From assembly GCA_963700475.1 (NCBI GenBank), contig CAVOXR010000009.1:558001-622000 (forward strand): a DNA stretch of 64,000 nucleotides, written 5' to 3'. This stretch comes from Prado023 sp963700475. Lineage in GTDB: Bacteria; Actinomycetota; Actinomycetes; S36-B12; CAIYMF01. Below, in pieces: positions 27,264-36,186 of the stretch (its first letter is position 1; each line of letters begins with the position of its first letter). The translations under genes were made by a program, and so were the position numbers. The notes under the pieces were generated by a model. The model saw nothing but the letters and a program-made list of their open reading frames with translations, was not told the DNA's origin and searched no databases.

Positions 27264-28273
27264 CAGGTGCTCCCGGGGAGGTCGGTGGGTGCCAGGTCCG
27301 GTCTCATCCGAGCCAGGGTGGGCTGGCGGAGCGACCCGGACTCGGTGAGCCCGAGGTGCCGGACCTCGGCGACCAGCATCGGGTCGACCCACGCGAGCCG
27401 GTCGCCGAAGCGCCGCAGGAAGGCGTGCGCGTCGGCGCTGACCCGCAGGGTCGGATCGGGTTGCGTGCGGGCGATCCCGCCAAGCACCTCGACCAGCGCC
27501 GCCGACATCCGGTCGGTCATCCCGCTGCCCACGGTGCCGAGGAACTCCCCCGTCGGATCGGCGACCGCCAGCGAGGCGACGCCGCCGCCGGACTCCGCCC
27601 GAACCCACCCCACGACCACGACGTCGGTGAGCGTCCGGTGCGGCAGCTTCACCCAGTCTCGGCTGCGGACCCCGCACTCATACCGGCTCTCGTCACGCTT
27701 GGCCATCACGCCCTCGAGTCCCTGCTCGCGGGTCGCAGCCAGCAGCGCGGCACCATCGTCGAACACTGCCGACGGCAGCCAGACCCCGCCGGTGAGCGCT
27801 GGTAGGTCGAGGGGCGCCACGTGGGAGCGCCTGCGTGTGAGGGGCTCCCGGCGGACGTCCTGCCCCTGCCAGGCCAGGACGTCGAAGACCACGAAGCGCA
27901 CCGCCGCCCCGCCGCGCAGGGCGCCCTTGAACGACGGACGCCCGTCCGCGTCGAACAGGACGCACTCCCCGTCGAGGATCGCCGGCGCAGCCAGGGGCGC
28001 CACCGCCGCGCCGAGGGACCGGGCCACGATGGAGGGGTACCTCCCCGCGAGGTCCACGCCATTGCGGCTGCGCAGTGCGACCGAGCCGTCCTCCCGCACG
28101 AGGGCAAGGGCGCGCACCCCGTCCCACTTCACCTCGAAGCTCCACCCCGGACCGGACGGCGGCGCGACCGGGTCAGGTGGGCCGGTCGCCAGCATCGGGG
28201 CAGCCGCCACCCACAGGTTCTCGACCGTCCCGGAGCCCGCCACGGCACCATGATGGCCGCGCCGGCGGCTCAT
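27260..28273 (-). CDS. ligD: ATP-dependent DNA ligase (LigD ligase domain)
   Basis: 337 residues. Motif I FEVKWDGVRAL places the AMP-accepting Lys near 48; ILDGECVLFD, FVVFDVLAW, LEGVMAKRDESRYECG and WVKLPH follow as motifs III-V. The C-terminal OB fold (VVVVGWVRA) completes it. It seals breaks held by Ku. ATG 28273 is chosen because GGGAAG precedes it and the longer frame lies over the divergent Ku gene. No 3'-phosphoesterase domain is attached to this ligase or to the polymerase. Confidence 0.92.
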   Translation of the reverse strand: MSRRRGHHGAVAGSGTVENLWVAAAPMLATGPPDPVAPPSGPGWSFEVKWDGVRALALVREDGSVALRSRNGVDLAGRYPSIVARSLGAAVAPLAAPAILDGECVLFDADGRPSFKGALRGGAAVRFVVFDVLAWQGQDVRREPLTRRRSHVAPLDLPALTGGVWLPSAVFDDGAALLAATREQGLEGVMAKRDESRYECGVRSRDWVKLPHRTLTDVVVVGWVRAESGGGVASLAVADPTGEFLGTVGSGMTDRMSAALVEVLGGIARTQPDPTLRVSADAHAFLRRFGDRLAWVDPMLVAEVRHLGLTESGSLRQPTLARMRPDLAPTDLPGSTW

Positions 28274-28312
28274 GGCCCTGCTTCCCGGCCCCGACTGCCG
28301 CACAATGACCGG

Positions 28313-29146
28313 ATGCGCGCCATGTGGAGTGGGAACGTCGCCTTCGGGTTGGTCCACATCCCGGTGAAGATGTACGCCGCCACCGAGGACCGCGACGTCA
28401 AGTTCCACCAGGTCCACATCGCCGACGGCGGTCGGATCAAGTACCAGCGGCAGTGCCAGACCTGCGAGCAGACCGTCACCTACGCCGAGATCGGCAAGGG
28501 CTACGAGGACGAGACCGGTCGGAGGGTCATCGTCTCGGAGGAGGAGCTCGACGGGCTGCAGGTCCCCCACGGTCGCGACCTGGAGATCATCGAGTTCGCT
28601 CCCGCTGACCAGATCGATCCGTTGAACTTCGAGAAGGCGTACTTCCTCGAGCCGGCCACGGGCGCCTCGAAGCCCTACGTGCTCCTGCGCCGCGCCCTGC
28701 AGGAGACCGATCGGACCGCCGTGGTCCTGATGACGATGCGCAAGCGCACCCGATTGGGCCTGCTACGCGTTCGCGACGACGTGCTGGTCCTGCAGACCAT
28801 GCTCTGGCCCGACGAGGTCCGGGTGCCGGAGTTCGAGGGGATCGCCGACGAGGACATCACGGTCCGGCCCCAGGAACTGGCCATGGCCGGCTCGCTCGTG
28901 GAGAGCCTCAGCGCGGACTTCGACGCAGGCGCCTACACCGACGAGTACCGCCAGGCCGTGCTCGACCTCGTCACGCAGAAGCTCGCCGGGGAGGACGTGA
29001 TCCTGCCCAGCAGCCCGGCGGCGGCCGACGACTCCGGGACGGTCATCGACCTCATGGCGGCCCTGCAGGAGTCCGTGCGCCGCACCCAAGCAGCGAGAGC
29101 GGCCAACGAGGCAACCCACCCCGAGCCCGACGCCGGCAAGGCCTGA
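28313..29146 (+). CDS. ku: Ku homodimeric end-binding protein
   Basis: 277 residues. MWSGNVAFGLVHIPVKMY at the N-terminus, CQTCEQTV, and VLQTMLWPDEVR are standard bacterial Ku landmarks. Ku rings broken DNA ends and recruits LigD. ATG 28313 is used; an ATG three codons later is an alternative. Divergent from the ligase with only 39 nt between, so the two promoters must overlap. Confidence 0.96.
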   Translation: MRAMWSGNVAFGLVHIPVKMYAATEDRDVKFHQVHIADGGRIKYQRQCQTCEQTVTYAEIGKGYEDETGRRVIVSEEELDGLQVPHGRDLEIIEFAPADQIDPLNFEKAYFLEPATGASKPYVLLRRALQETDRTAVVLMTMRKRTRLGLLRVRDDVLVLQTMLWPDEVRVPEFEGIADEDITVRPQELAMAGSLVESLSADFDAGAYTDEYRQAVLDLVTQKLAGEDVILPSSPAAADDSGTVIDLMAALQESVRRTQAARAANEATHPEPDAGKA

Positions 29147-29417
29147 CGCCCCACCCCCGCCGGCCCGTCGCCCGCGGCTCGCCGCCGCGGCCCGACTCCC
29201 GTGGCTCTGGTCTCCTCGTCCGGATCTCCGAGCATCCGCGCTCCGAGATCCGGACCAACCCGATCCTGGGCCGCGCGAAAGCGGACAATGTCGGGCGCCA
29301 GGCGGGCGGGTGCGCCAGGGCGCGCCAGCGGTGCGTCGTCGGCGGGTGCATCGGGTCGTTCGACCCCGATGTCAGCCGGGTGGGTGACAATCAGGTGCCA
29401 TCATCAGAGGGGAACCG

Positions 29418-30326
29418 TTGAGCAGCCGTACCGCGACGCCCGGAACCGGTCCGCGAGTCCGGCGTGCGCCGACCCCGGCAGGGCGCCGACGAGCCACGAG
29501 GTCGGAGGTCCGCCGCCGGCGTCTGGGCTGCGTGGGGTCGCTCGTGGTCAGCCTCGTGGCCTTCCTCGCGCTCGGCTTCGCGATCATGACCGGCACCAGC
29601 TCCCTGGGCGGCGCGCTCACCGACCCGATCGAGAGCGGACCAGCGGACATCTCGGGGACGCCCGAGGTCGACGGTGTCGCCTGGAAGGGCGACGAGCCCA
29701 CCTACGGGGTGGACCTCTCGTACCCGCAGTGCGGCCGGACCTTCCGCGACATGGACAACGGCTACGCGATCATCGGCCTCGACGGTGGCATGCCCGATCG
29801 CCCCAACCCGTGCTTCGCCGCGCAGTGGCGCTTCGCATCGCGGCAGGCCGGAGCCGCCGTGTACGTGAACACCGCCGACAGCAACAGGGGCGATCCGATC
29901 AAGGTCGGCCGCCGGGCGGCCAAGGGCGATCTTGAGGCACTGGCGGCCGAGGGCGTACCGCCCGGTACCCCGGTGTGGTTGGACGTCGAGCTTCCTGAGG
30001 TGTGGAAGGGCTCCCAGGCCCGGCACCGCGCCGTCCTCACCGAGCACCTGCGCGTCCTGGCCGAGGCCGGCTACCCGGTGGGCATCTACTCCGCGCCGGC
30101 CCTCTGGGAGGAGATCACCGGGGGCGCTGCCGTGGACGTCCCCACGTGGGTGGGGATCGGGACGGCCACAGCCGAACGCGCAGCAGCCACATGCGAGCGC
30201 ACCTCGTTCGGCGATCGCAGGCCCGCGATCGTCCAGCGGATCGGGACCGGCAGCGACGGCAAGTCGCTGGACCGGAACCTGACCTGCCCCAGCACCGACC
30301 TCGCCGGACTCATCCGACCGAACTGA
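29418..30326 (+). CDS. Membrane-anchored glycoside-hydrolase-like (GH25/DUF1906-type TIM barrel) protein
   Basis: 302 residues. An Arg-rich cytoplasmic tail and a single transmembrane helix (about 42-62) lead to an extracellular barrel with TYGVDLSYPQCGRTF, YAIIGLDGG, GTPVWLDVELPEVW and YPVGIYSAPALWEEI. This pattern of a D-x-S start, WLDVE and GIYS strands is that of lysozyme-like or Rv2525c-like domains. A cell-wall role is likely but not shown. TTG 29418 is read as start because GAGGGG lies 5 nt upstream and it gives a sensible anchor. Confidence 0.7.
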   Translation: MSSRTATPGTGPRVRRAPTPAGRRRATRSEVRRRRLGCVGSLVVSLVAFLALGFAIMTGTSSLGGALTDPIESGPADISGTPEVDGVAWKGDEPTYGVDLSYPQCGRTFRDMDNGYAIIGLDGGMPDRPNPCFAAQWRFASRQAGAAVYVNTADSNRGDPIKVGRRAAKGDLEALAAEGVPPGTPVWLDVELPEVWKGSQARHRAVLTEHLRVLAEAGYPVGIYSAPALWEEITGGAAVDVPTWVGIGTATAERAAATCERTSFGDRRPAIVQRIGTGSDGKSLDRNLTCPSTDLAGLIRPN

Positions 30327-30379
30327 TGCCCGCCGACACGCGATCGGCCGTCACCGGGGAGGTGCGGGCGTCGAACGGC

Positions 30380-30748
30380 TCAGGGCTGGGCGCTCGACCG
30401 CGGCAGGACCGCGGGGGCGATCCGGCACGAGTCCCCCTCGCCCGCGGGCGGCGCTGGGCGCCCGGCACGAAGGTGGTCGTACCGCGGAGACGATCGCGCC
30501 ATGAGCCCGTCGACGTACCAGCAGCTGGGGATGACGGTGACCCCGGCCTCGTCGGCGGCGTCGAGGACGAACCGGGTGAGCCGGGAGGCGATCCCCTGCC
30601 CCTCGTAGGCCGGCGCGGTGACCGTGCGGTAGATCTCCCACACCCGCTCGGAGACGGCCAGCGACGCCCAACCGACCTCGACATCGCCGAGTGTGGCGAC
30701 GTACGAGCTCTCGCTCACTCGGCGGATGGCGAGCTCCGGATCGGGCAT
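30380..30748 (-). CDS. GNAT-fold protein of the small Acetyltransf_CG (YjdJ-like) type
   Basis: 122 residues. EIYRTVTAPAYEGQGIASRL supplies the acetyl-CoA P-loop (GQGIAS) and VIPSCWYVDGLMARSSPRY is the conserved C-terminal Cys/Tyr segment of this short family. The substrate is unknown. ATG 30748 matches the family's N-terminus; the frame continues to 30919 without homology. Convergent with the glycoside-hydrolase-like gene. Confidence 0.75.
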   Translation of the reverse strand: MPDPELAIRRVSESSYVATLGDVEVGWASLAVSERVWEIYRTVTAPAYEGQGIASRLTRFVLDAADEAGVTVIPSCWYVDGLMARSSPRYDHLRAGRPAPPAGEGDSCRIAPAVLPRSSAQP

Positions 30749-31155
30749 GGCACCCACGGTAGTCGCCCGAACGTGGACCCGCTCCCGGCACTCGTCAGTC
30801 CAACAGGCGGGCGATGCGCGCAGCAGCTCCGGTGCGACCACCGAGTTTGGGTCGGTTCCGCGCTGACCGCAGTGCGCATGGCTACCAGGGACGCGTTGAG
30901 CGGTGGGCACGTGGCGCACATCCGGTCACCCAGAGGTTTGCATGATCCGGCGCAGGACGGCGCCCTTGTGGCGCTTCGCAACTGAGACCGATGAGGGCGG
31001 GTGAGGGATACCGGATCCCGATGTGAGGGTCGCCACACGGGACGTCGCGACCGCCCGACACGCCCGAGGGCAAGCGCGACATACCCGCATGAATAGGTCG
31101 CAGACTGGTCTAGGATCGCCCCGTCAACCGATACACCTACGAAAGGAATCCCCTC
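30749..31155. other. Intergenic region between divergent genes
   Basis: 407 nt without a credible gene. A -10-like TAGGAT at 31111-31116, about 40 nt before the next start, could serve the SHOCT-type membrane gene, but no good -35 is visible. Nothing else recognised. Confidence 0.4.
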
Positions 31156-31554
31156 ATGTGGGACTTCAACAGCACCAGCATCTGGGACGCACTGTTGTGG
31201 ATGTTCGTCATCTGGATCTGGATCGCGTTCATCTTCATCTGGTTCCGCTGCGTCGTCGACCTGTTCCGCGACCACGAAACGGGCGGCTTCGCCAAGACCA
31301 TGTGGGTCCTGTTCTTCATCTTCATCCCATGGCTCGCGGTTCTGATCTACCTGATCGCCCGTGGCAAGGGCATGGGTGAGCGCCAGATGGAGGACATGGC
31401 CCAGCAGCAGGCACAGCAGGAGCAGTACATCCAGTCCGTCGCGGCCAAGACCAAGACGCCAGCCGAGCAGATCGCTGACGCCAAGGCCCTGCTCGACTCC
31501 GGGTCCATCAGCCAGGCGGAGTTCGACGCCTTGAAGGCCAAGGCCCTGGCCTAG
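31156..31554 (+). CDS. PLDc_N/SHOCT-domain membrane protein
   Basis: 132 residues. Two or three aromatic-rich helices (about 10-32 and 47-68, IFIPWLAVLIYLIARGKGM) form a PLDc_N-type membrane module. A Gln-rich linker (AQQQAQQEQ) and a SHOCT-like tail (ADAKALLDSGSISQAEFDAL) follow. Such proteins are common small actinobacterial membrane proteins of unknown role. ATG 31156 follows GAAAGGAAT. Monocistronic, ended by a strong hairpin. Confidence 0.85.
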   Translation: MWDFNSTSIWDALLWMFVIWIWIAFIFIWFRCVVDLFRDHETGGFAKTMWVLFFIFIPWLAVLIYLIARGKGMGERQMEDMAQQQAQQEQYIQSVAAKTKTPAEQIADAKALLDSGSISQAEFDALKAKALA

Positions 31555-31570
31555 ACATCCACGCACCTCC

Positions 31571-31606
31571 AGAAGGGCCCGGGACGCACATGTCCCGGGC
31601 CCTTCT
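31571..31606. terminator. Strong 14-bp hairpin terminator
   Basis: Arms 31571-31584 (AGAAGGGCCCGGGA) and 31593-31606 (TCCCGGGCCCTTCT) pair perfectly across an 8-nt loop, 16 nt after the membrane-protein stop and before the convergent pxpC end. The symmetric ends suit both directions. Confidence 0.9.
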
Positions 31607-31682
31607 GCACCCCCGACGGTCATCCGGGCGATGCTCACGCCTGAGGTGAATGGATCGATCCCGTGCTTGTGTGGCGTCGCGA

Positions 31683-32555
31683 CTACCCGCCCAGGCCCTG
31701 AACCCGGACGACGGCCGGAACGGCGGGGTCGGGAGCGTCCCCGGCGTCGATGACCTCGAGGTGCACGACCTCACCGACGCGCACGTGAGCCCAGGCGCCG
31801 AGGTCGACGGTGGCGACGACGCCGGCGATCGGGTAGCCCCCCATCGTTCCTGAATCCGGTCCGAGCAGCATCCAGTCCCCGGACGGCAGGACCTGCACGG
31901 CACCCGGAAGGACGCCCAGCGAGGGCAGGTCGGCTCGGGACTGGGCACCCTCGCCCTCCAACCTGCCCGCCGTGAGTCGCACCCCGATCCGCGAGGCCTC
32001 CAGCACGCGCACGTCGCAGGAGCCGAGACGAAGGTGCGGCCCGGGGATCACGCGCACTCCAGAGCGCCGATCCGGAGCTCGGATGAAGTCCCCGGCGGTG
32101 CCAGACGTGCAGGCCTCGGCCACGGGCAGCATGTCGCCGATCCCCACGGGCGCCGGTCCGATCGGCCCGAGGAGGCAGGTCGATCGCGACCCGAGCACTG
32201 CGGCAGGCTGGAAGCCCCCAGCCGCCGCGAGATACGCGCGGCCCTCGGCATGGATGGATACGCGTGCCCCCGTGGGCACGTCAAGGGCCGTCCAGGATGC
32301 GGCTGGCCGACCCTCCACCGTGACGGTCGCTCGACCAGTCACTGCGCAGGTGACGGGCCGCTCCGGCACCACCTCGATCATCCCCACCACCTCGAGGGTC
32401 GCCTGCTCGATGAACCCACCGACCAGAGCCGTCGCAGCGGCATGGGCGACCCGGTCGAAGGCTCCCGAGACCGGCACACCGCTGTCGATGTGCTGGCGTC
32501 CGGCGTCCTGGAACAGGGCCGTCCCCGACAGCCCCACCACGCGCAGGCCAGCCAT
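31683..32555 (-). CDS. pxpC: 5-oxoprolinase subunit C (PxpC/KipA-type)
   Basis: 290 residues of the biotin-dependent-carboxyltransferase-like family. The N-terminal LSGTALFQDAGRQH and SGAFD motifs and the C-terminal LLGPDSGTMGGYPIAGVVA are diagnostic. With PxpA and PxpB it forms the ATP-dependent prokaryotic 5-oxoprolinase that opens 5-oxo-proline to glutamate. ATG 32555 shares a base with the preceding stop (TGATG), so it is coupled to the fused pxpAB gene. Confidence 0.92.
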   Translation of the reverse strand: MAGLRVVGLSGTALFQDAGRQHIDSGVPVSGAFDRVAHAAATALVGGFIEQATLEVVGMIEVVPERPVTCAVTGRATVTVEGRPAASWTALDVPTGARVSIHAEGRAYLAAAGGFQPAAVLGSRSTCLLGPIGPAPVGIGDMLPVAEACTSGTAGDFIRAPDRRSGVRVIPGPHLRLGSCDVRVLEASRIGVRLTAGRLEGEGAQSRADLPSLGVLPGAVQVLPSGDWMLLGPDSGTMGGYPIAGVVATVDLGAWAHVRVGEVVHLEVIDAGDAPDPAVPAVVRVQGLGG

Positions 32556-34135
32556 CAGCCCACCTCGACGAACTCGACGCGGTCACCGACCCGCAGCAGG
32601 GCGGGGTGCTCAGCAGTGACGTCGAACAGCTCGGCGCTGGTGGACCCGATGAGCTGCCACCCGCCCGGGGTCGCCGACGGGTAGACGGCGCACATCTGGG
32701 CGGCGAGGGCGACCGATCCTCGGGGGACCTTGGGGCGGGGGTCAGCTCGGCGTCCGACCGCGGCGAAGAGCGGGTCCGTGGTGGTCAGGTAGCCGAACCC
32801 GGGCGAGAAGCCGACGGCCGCGACCGTCCACAGCGCGGCCCGATGCCGACGCACGACCTCGACCGCCGGCAGGTGCAGCGCCGCTGCCACGTCCGCGAGG
32901 TCGGGGCCGTCATAGCGGGTGGGGAGGGTGTGGAGCCGCGAGACCTCAGGGGCGAGGTCGCCGGGGACGCGATCCGCGCCCTTGTCCAACGCGCCCTCCC
33001 CTCGGCCCGACCGTGCCCCACCGCCCGGTCCGCCGTCGCGAGACAGGGCATCGGGATCATCGCGGGGGTCCGGTCGCTGCGAAGGCCGATCGAAGGCCAC
33101 CAGCACGCTGGCCAGGCCGGGCACGACCGTCGCCTGGGGCCACCGCCCGCGCGCTCGCGCCGCCACGCGCAGCACCCACGGAGTCCCTGACGGCGAGGAA
33201 CCACCCGGCTCGACGAGCAGCGCGCGGTCCCCGAACGCGCGTATCACCACCGGGTCGCCGCTGCGGTCGTCGTTGTCCATGTCCCGCTGCCCGGGGGTGC
33301 GCGCTGGCACCGCGGTTGCCGGGCGCCCACCCGGTGCCACCACCTCCCAGCCCTGCGCCTCGAGGGCTTCGCGGATCGCCCGGGCTGCAGCCACGGCGCC
33401 CGGGGTGTCGCCGTGGACGCACAGCGAGTCAACCGCCACTGCGATCCGCGGCCCATCGATCGGGGTGACGTGACCCCCCGCGAGGTCCAGCGCCTGGGCG
33501 ACCATCGACTCGATGTCGCTGAGGACGGCCCCGGGCTCGCTGCGGCCGACGAGCTGGCCGGTGCTCAGGTAGCCGCGGTCGGCGAAGCCCTCCCCCAGCA
33601 CGGTCATGCCCCGGCGTGAGGCCAGTGTCGCCAGCTCCCCGCCCGGCTGGGTCAGGACCGCCACCCGGTACCCGAGGGTGTGCTCGGCACCGAGGACCGC
33701 GTCGGCCACGACCTGCGCAGCAACCGGGTCTCGGACCGCCTCGTTGTAGAGGGATCCGTGCGCCTTCACATGTGCCAACGCGACGCCCTGCCCCTCGGCC
33801 TCGCGGGCCACCACAAGGATCTGAGCGACCAGGTCACCGACCAGGAGCGAGCGCGCCGAGACGTCGCGATGGAGCACCGTGAGGTGCGAGGCCCGGCCGA
33901 ATCCGGCGCGATCGCGATACGAGGGGTGGGCGCCGATCCCGACCCCCCGTCGTGCGGCGTCGGCGACGGCGCGTGTGAGCACCGCTCCCCCACCGGCATG
34001 CGCTCCCGTGGCGATGTTGGCCGAGGTGACGATGTCCAGGAGGGCCTCGTCGTCGCCGACGCCCTCCCCCAGGTCGGCGTTCAGGTCGATCCGCCCACCG
34101 TTCTGCGCCGTCCTCCGGTCGCCCATCTGGGTCAT
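32555..34135 (-). CDS. Fused 5-oxoprolinase subunits A and B (PxpA-PxpB)
   Basis: 526 residues in one frame. The first 260 or so are PxpA (LamB/YcsF): RIDLNADLGEG, ANIATGAHAGG and VKAHGSLYNEA. From about residue 286 (MDNDDRSGDPVVIRAFGDRALLVE) the protein is PxpB (KipI-like), with GFSPGFGYLTTTDP and PRGSVALAAQMCAVYPSATPGGWQLIG. The subunits are separate in Escherichia coli, so this is a fusion as read. PxpB has an extra acidic/Gly-rich insert (about 350-395). ATG 34135 is preferred; ATG 34126 also fits. Upstream sequence in frame is non-homologous. Followed by coupled pxpC. Confidence 0.85.
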   Translation of the reverse strand: MTQMGDRRTAQNGGRIDLNADLGEGVGDDEALLDIVTSANIATGAHAGGGAVLTRAVADAARRGVGIGAHPSYRDRAGFGRASHLTVLHRDVSARSLLVGDLVAQILVVAREAEGQGVALAHVKAHGSLYNEAVRDPVAAQVVADAVLGAEHTLGYRVAVLTQPGGELATLASRRGMTVLGEGFADRGYLSTGQLVGRSEPGAVLSDIESMVAQALDLAGGHVTPIDGPRIAVAVDSLCVHGDTPGAVAAARAIREALEAQGWEVVAPGGRPATAVPARTPGQRDMDNDDRSGDPVVIRAFGDRALLVEPGGSSPSGTPWVLRVAARARGRWPQATVVPGLASVLVAFDRPSQRPDPRDDPDALSRDGGPGGGARSGRGEGALDKGADRVPGDLAPEVSRLHTLPTRYDGPDLADVAAALHLPAVEVVRRHRAALWTVAAVGFSPGFGYLTTTDPLFAAVGRRADPRPKVPRGSVALAAQMCAVYPSATPGGWQLIGSTSAELFDVTAEHPALLRVGDRVEFVEVG

Positions 34136-34302
34136 GACCAGCACCCTGGAGAGACGATCGTCGTGGGCATGCGGGCTCCTCCCGGGCCCCTCAGGGGCGG
34201 TCGCGCCCAGCATGGCCGCACGACGCCAACCGGTCAACGTTGGCACCCAGGTCGCCCGTGCCGCGCCGCTCGACTGTCGGCTCCTCGTCCTAGAGTGACC
34301 CC

Positions 34303-35964
34303 GTGGCAGCAACCCCGCAGACGAGTCGCCCGAGCCCACTGCTGACGGAGGCCGGCGTCCCCGAGTGGGTACCGCGTGCGCATGCCGCGGCGGCCGTGGG
34401 CACGGCGGTCATCGGTCTGGACGGCATCCTGCTGTGGGTGAACCAGGCCATGCTCGACCTGGTCCAGACTCCGGAGGACGAACTCCTGGGCAGGACAGTC
34501 GCGGAGTTGGTGCAGGAAGGTGACCGCGACCGCATGACTCAGGCGCTCATGGCCCTGAGCGACCAACCCGTGTCCATGGCGCGGGTCCAGGGGCCGACCC
34601 CCGGCAGCTGGCTGCACGTGTCACTGAGCCGCCTCGACCCGGAGGCTGGTCGCCAGCCCGCCGTCCTGGCCCAGGCTGTCGACATCAGCACCTCCGTCCA
34701 GGCGCAGGTCTCCCTGGAGGTGATGAGCGAGAACGTGCTGGACGTGGTCACCCTGATCGACGACACCGGCCGGATCACCTGGGCTTCGCCCTCCGTCCGT
34801 GCCGTCCTGGGCCCCGAGTCGGACTCGAAGGAGATCATCGGCCGCGAGATCACGACCCTGATCGCCCATGAGGACCTGAACGGCTTCGCCGACGCCCTGG
34901 CTGGCGCCGACCCCGGCCAGGAGCCCACCACGCGCACGGTCCGCTTCCGCTCGCGCTCGGGTGCCTATCGCTACATGGCTGTCACGGCCCGTCCCGTCAC
35001 TGACGCAGGGACCGGGCGTCGCACGGCGATCGCGATGCGCGACGTCACCGAGGAGTTGCGAGCCAAGCGCGAGCTGGCGCGCAGCGAGGAGCAGTTCCGC
35101 ATGGCCATGCTCGGCGCCCCCGAGGGCATGGCGGTCACCGACTCCCAGGACCGGATCGTGCAGGTCAACCCGGCCCTGTGCGAACTCCTGGGTACCTCGT
35201 CCCAGGCGCTCATCGGGCACAGGTTCCGGGAGTACATCCCCGAGGAGGAACGGGAACAGGTCGACCAGTGGCGCGAGCGCCTGCTCCGGGGGAACGTCGC
35301 GATCGAACGGTGCCAGCACCGGCTGACGAGCAACACGAGCGAGGTCTGGGTCGACCACTCCGTCGGCATCATGCGCGACGATCTCGGCAACCCGGCGCTG
35401 TTCGTGCACCAGTTCGCCGACCGGACGGCCGCCCGCCGGCTTGAGGCCGACCTGACCTACCGTGCCAGCCACGACCTGCAGACAGGTCTCGCCAACAAGG
35501 AGTCCCTCAAGACCCGCCTGGCCCAGCGGCTGGGCATGCCGCCGGAGTCCGCCAGCACCGTGGGGGTGCTGTTCTGCGACATCGACAACCTCAAGCCCAT
35601 CAACGACCGCTACGGCCATCTCGTCGGCGACGCGGTGATCTCGGCGGTGGCCAACCGGCTCGAGCGGGCTGTGCGTCGCCAGGATGAGGTCGCACGTTAC
35701 GGGGGCGACGAGTTCTTCATCGTGCTCGACCACTGCAGCTCCGCCCAGGAGCTCGCACTTGTGGCCCGCAACGTGCAGACCGCGGCGAGCCACGCGGTCG
35801 AGACGTCGGCGGGTTCCATCGACGTCAGCATCTCGGTCGGAGCCGTCCTGGCTGAGGCCACCGCGGAGACCGACGAGGCTCTGCGCCGCGCCGACGAGGC
35901 GCTCTACCGCGCCAAGCGCTCGGGCGGGAACCGAATCGCCGTCGAGGGGCTCACCGAGGCCTGA
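34303..35964 (+). CDS. Triple-PAS diguanylate cyclase
   Basis: 553 residues and soluble. Three PAS sensor domains lie at about 12-125, 130-255 and 258-380 (the third with EGMAVTDSQDRIVQVNPAL). A GGDEF domain (about 390-550) contains CDIDNLKPINDRYGH and RYGGDEFFIVL. The inhibitory I-site RRQD lies five residues before GGDEF, so product inhibition is expected. It should make cyclic di-GMP from GTP in response to an unknown ligand. GTG 34303. Closely related to the protein at 41025, whose third PAS and GGDEF align nearly residue by residue. Confidence 0.93.
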   Translation: MAATPQTSRPSPLLTEAGVPEWVPRAHAAAAVGTAVIGLDGILLWVNQAMLDLVQTPEDELLGRTVAELVQEGDRDRMTQALMALSDQPVSMARVQGPTPGSWLHVSLSRLDPEAGRQPAVLAQAVDISTSVQAQVSLEVMSENVLDVVTLIDDTGRITWASPSVRAVLGPESDSKEIIGREITTLIAHEDLNGFADALAGADPGQEPTTRTVRFRSRSGAYRYMAVTARPVTDAGTGRRTAIAMRDVTEELRAKRELARSEEQFRMAMLGAPEGMAVTDSQDRIVQVNPALCELLGTSSQALIGHRFREYIPEEEREQVDQWRERLLRGNVAIERCQHRLTSNTSEVWVDHSVGIMRDDLGNPALFVHQFADRTAARRLEADLTYRASHDLQTGLANKESLKTRLAQRLGMPPESASTVGVLFCDIDNLKPINDRYGHLVGDAVISAVANRLERAVRRQDEVARYGGDEFFIVLDHCSSAQELALVARNVQTAASHAVETSAGSIDVSISVGAVLAEATAETDEALRRADEALYRAKRSGGNRIAVEGLTEA

Positions 35965-36186
35965 TCCCTTCACGTGTGTGCAGCATCACCGTCATGCGAA
36001 TTGACCCGGAAAGGCACGATCTCCGGGGCGCCACAGCCTCGTGACCTGCGATGTCGCCTGCGGAATTGCCGTGGCGATTCGGGGGACTGCGCCCGAATGC
36101 GTGATGATATGCCGGAGATGTTGTGCAGAGGTTAATGATCCATTACCGTGCGCCATAGAGTGATTACTCTCTGAGAGGAGAGGTGG

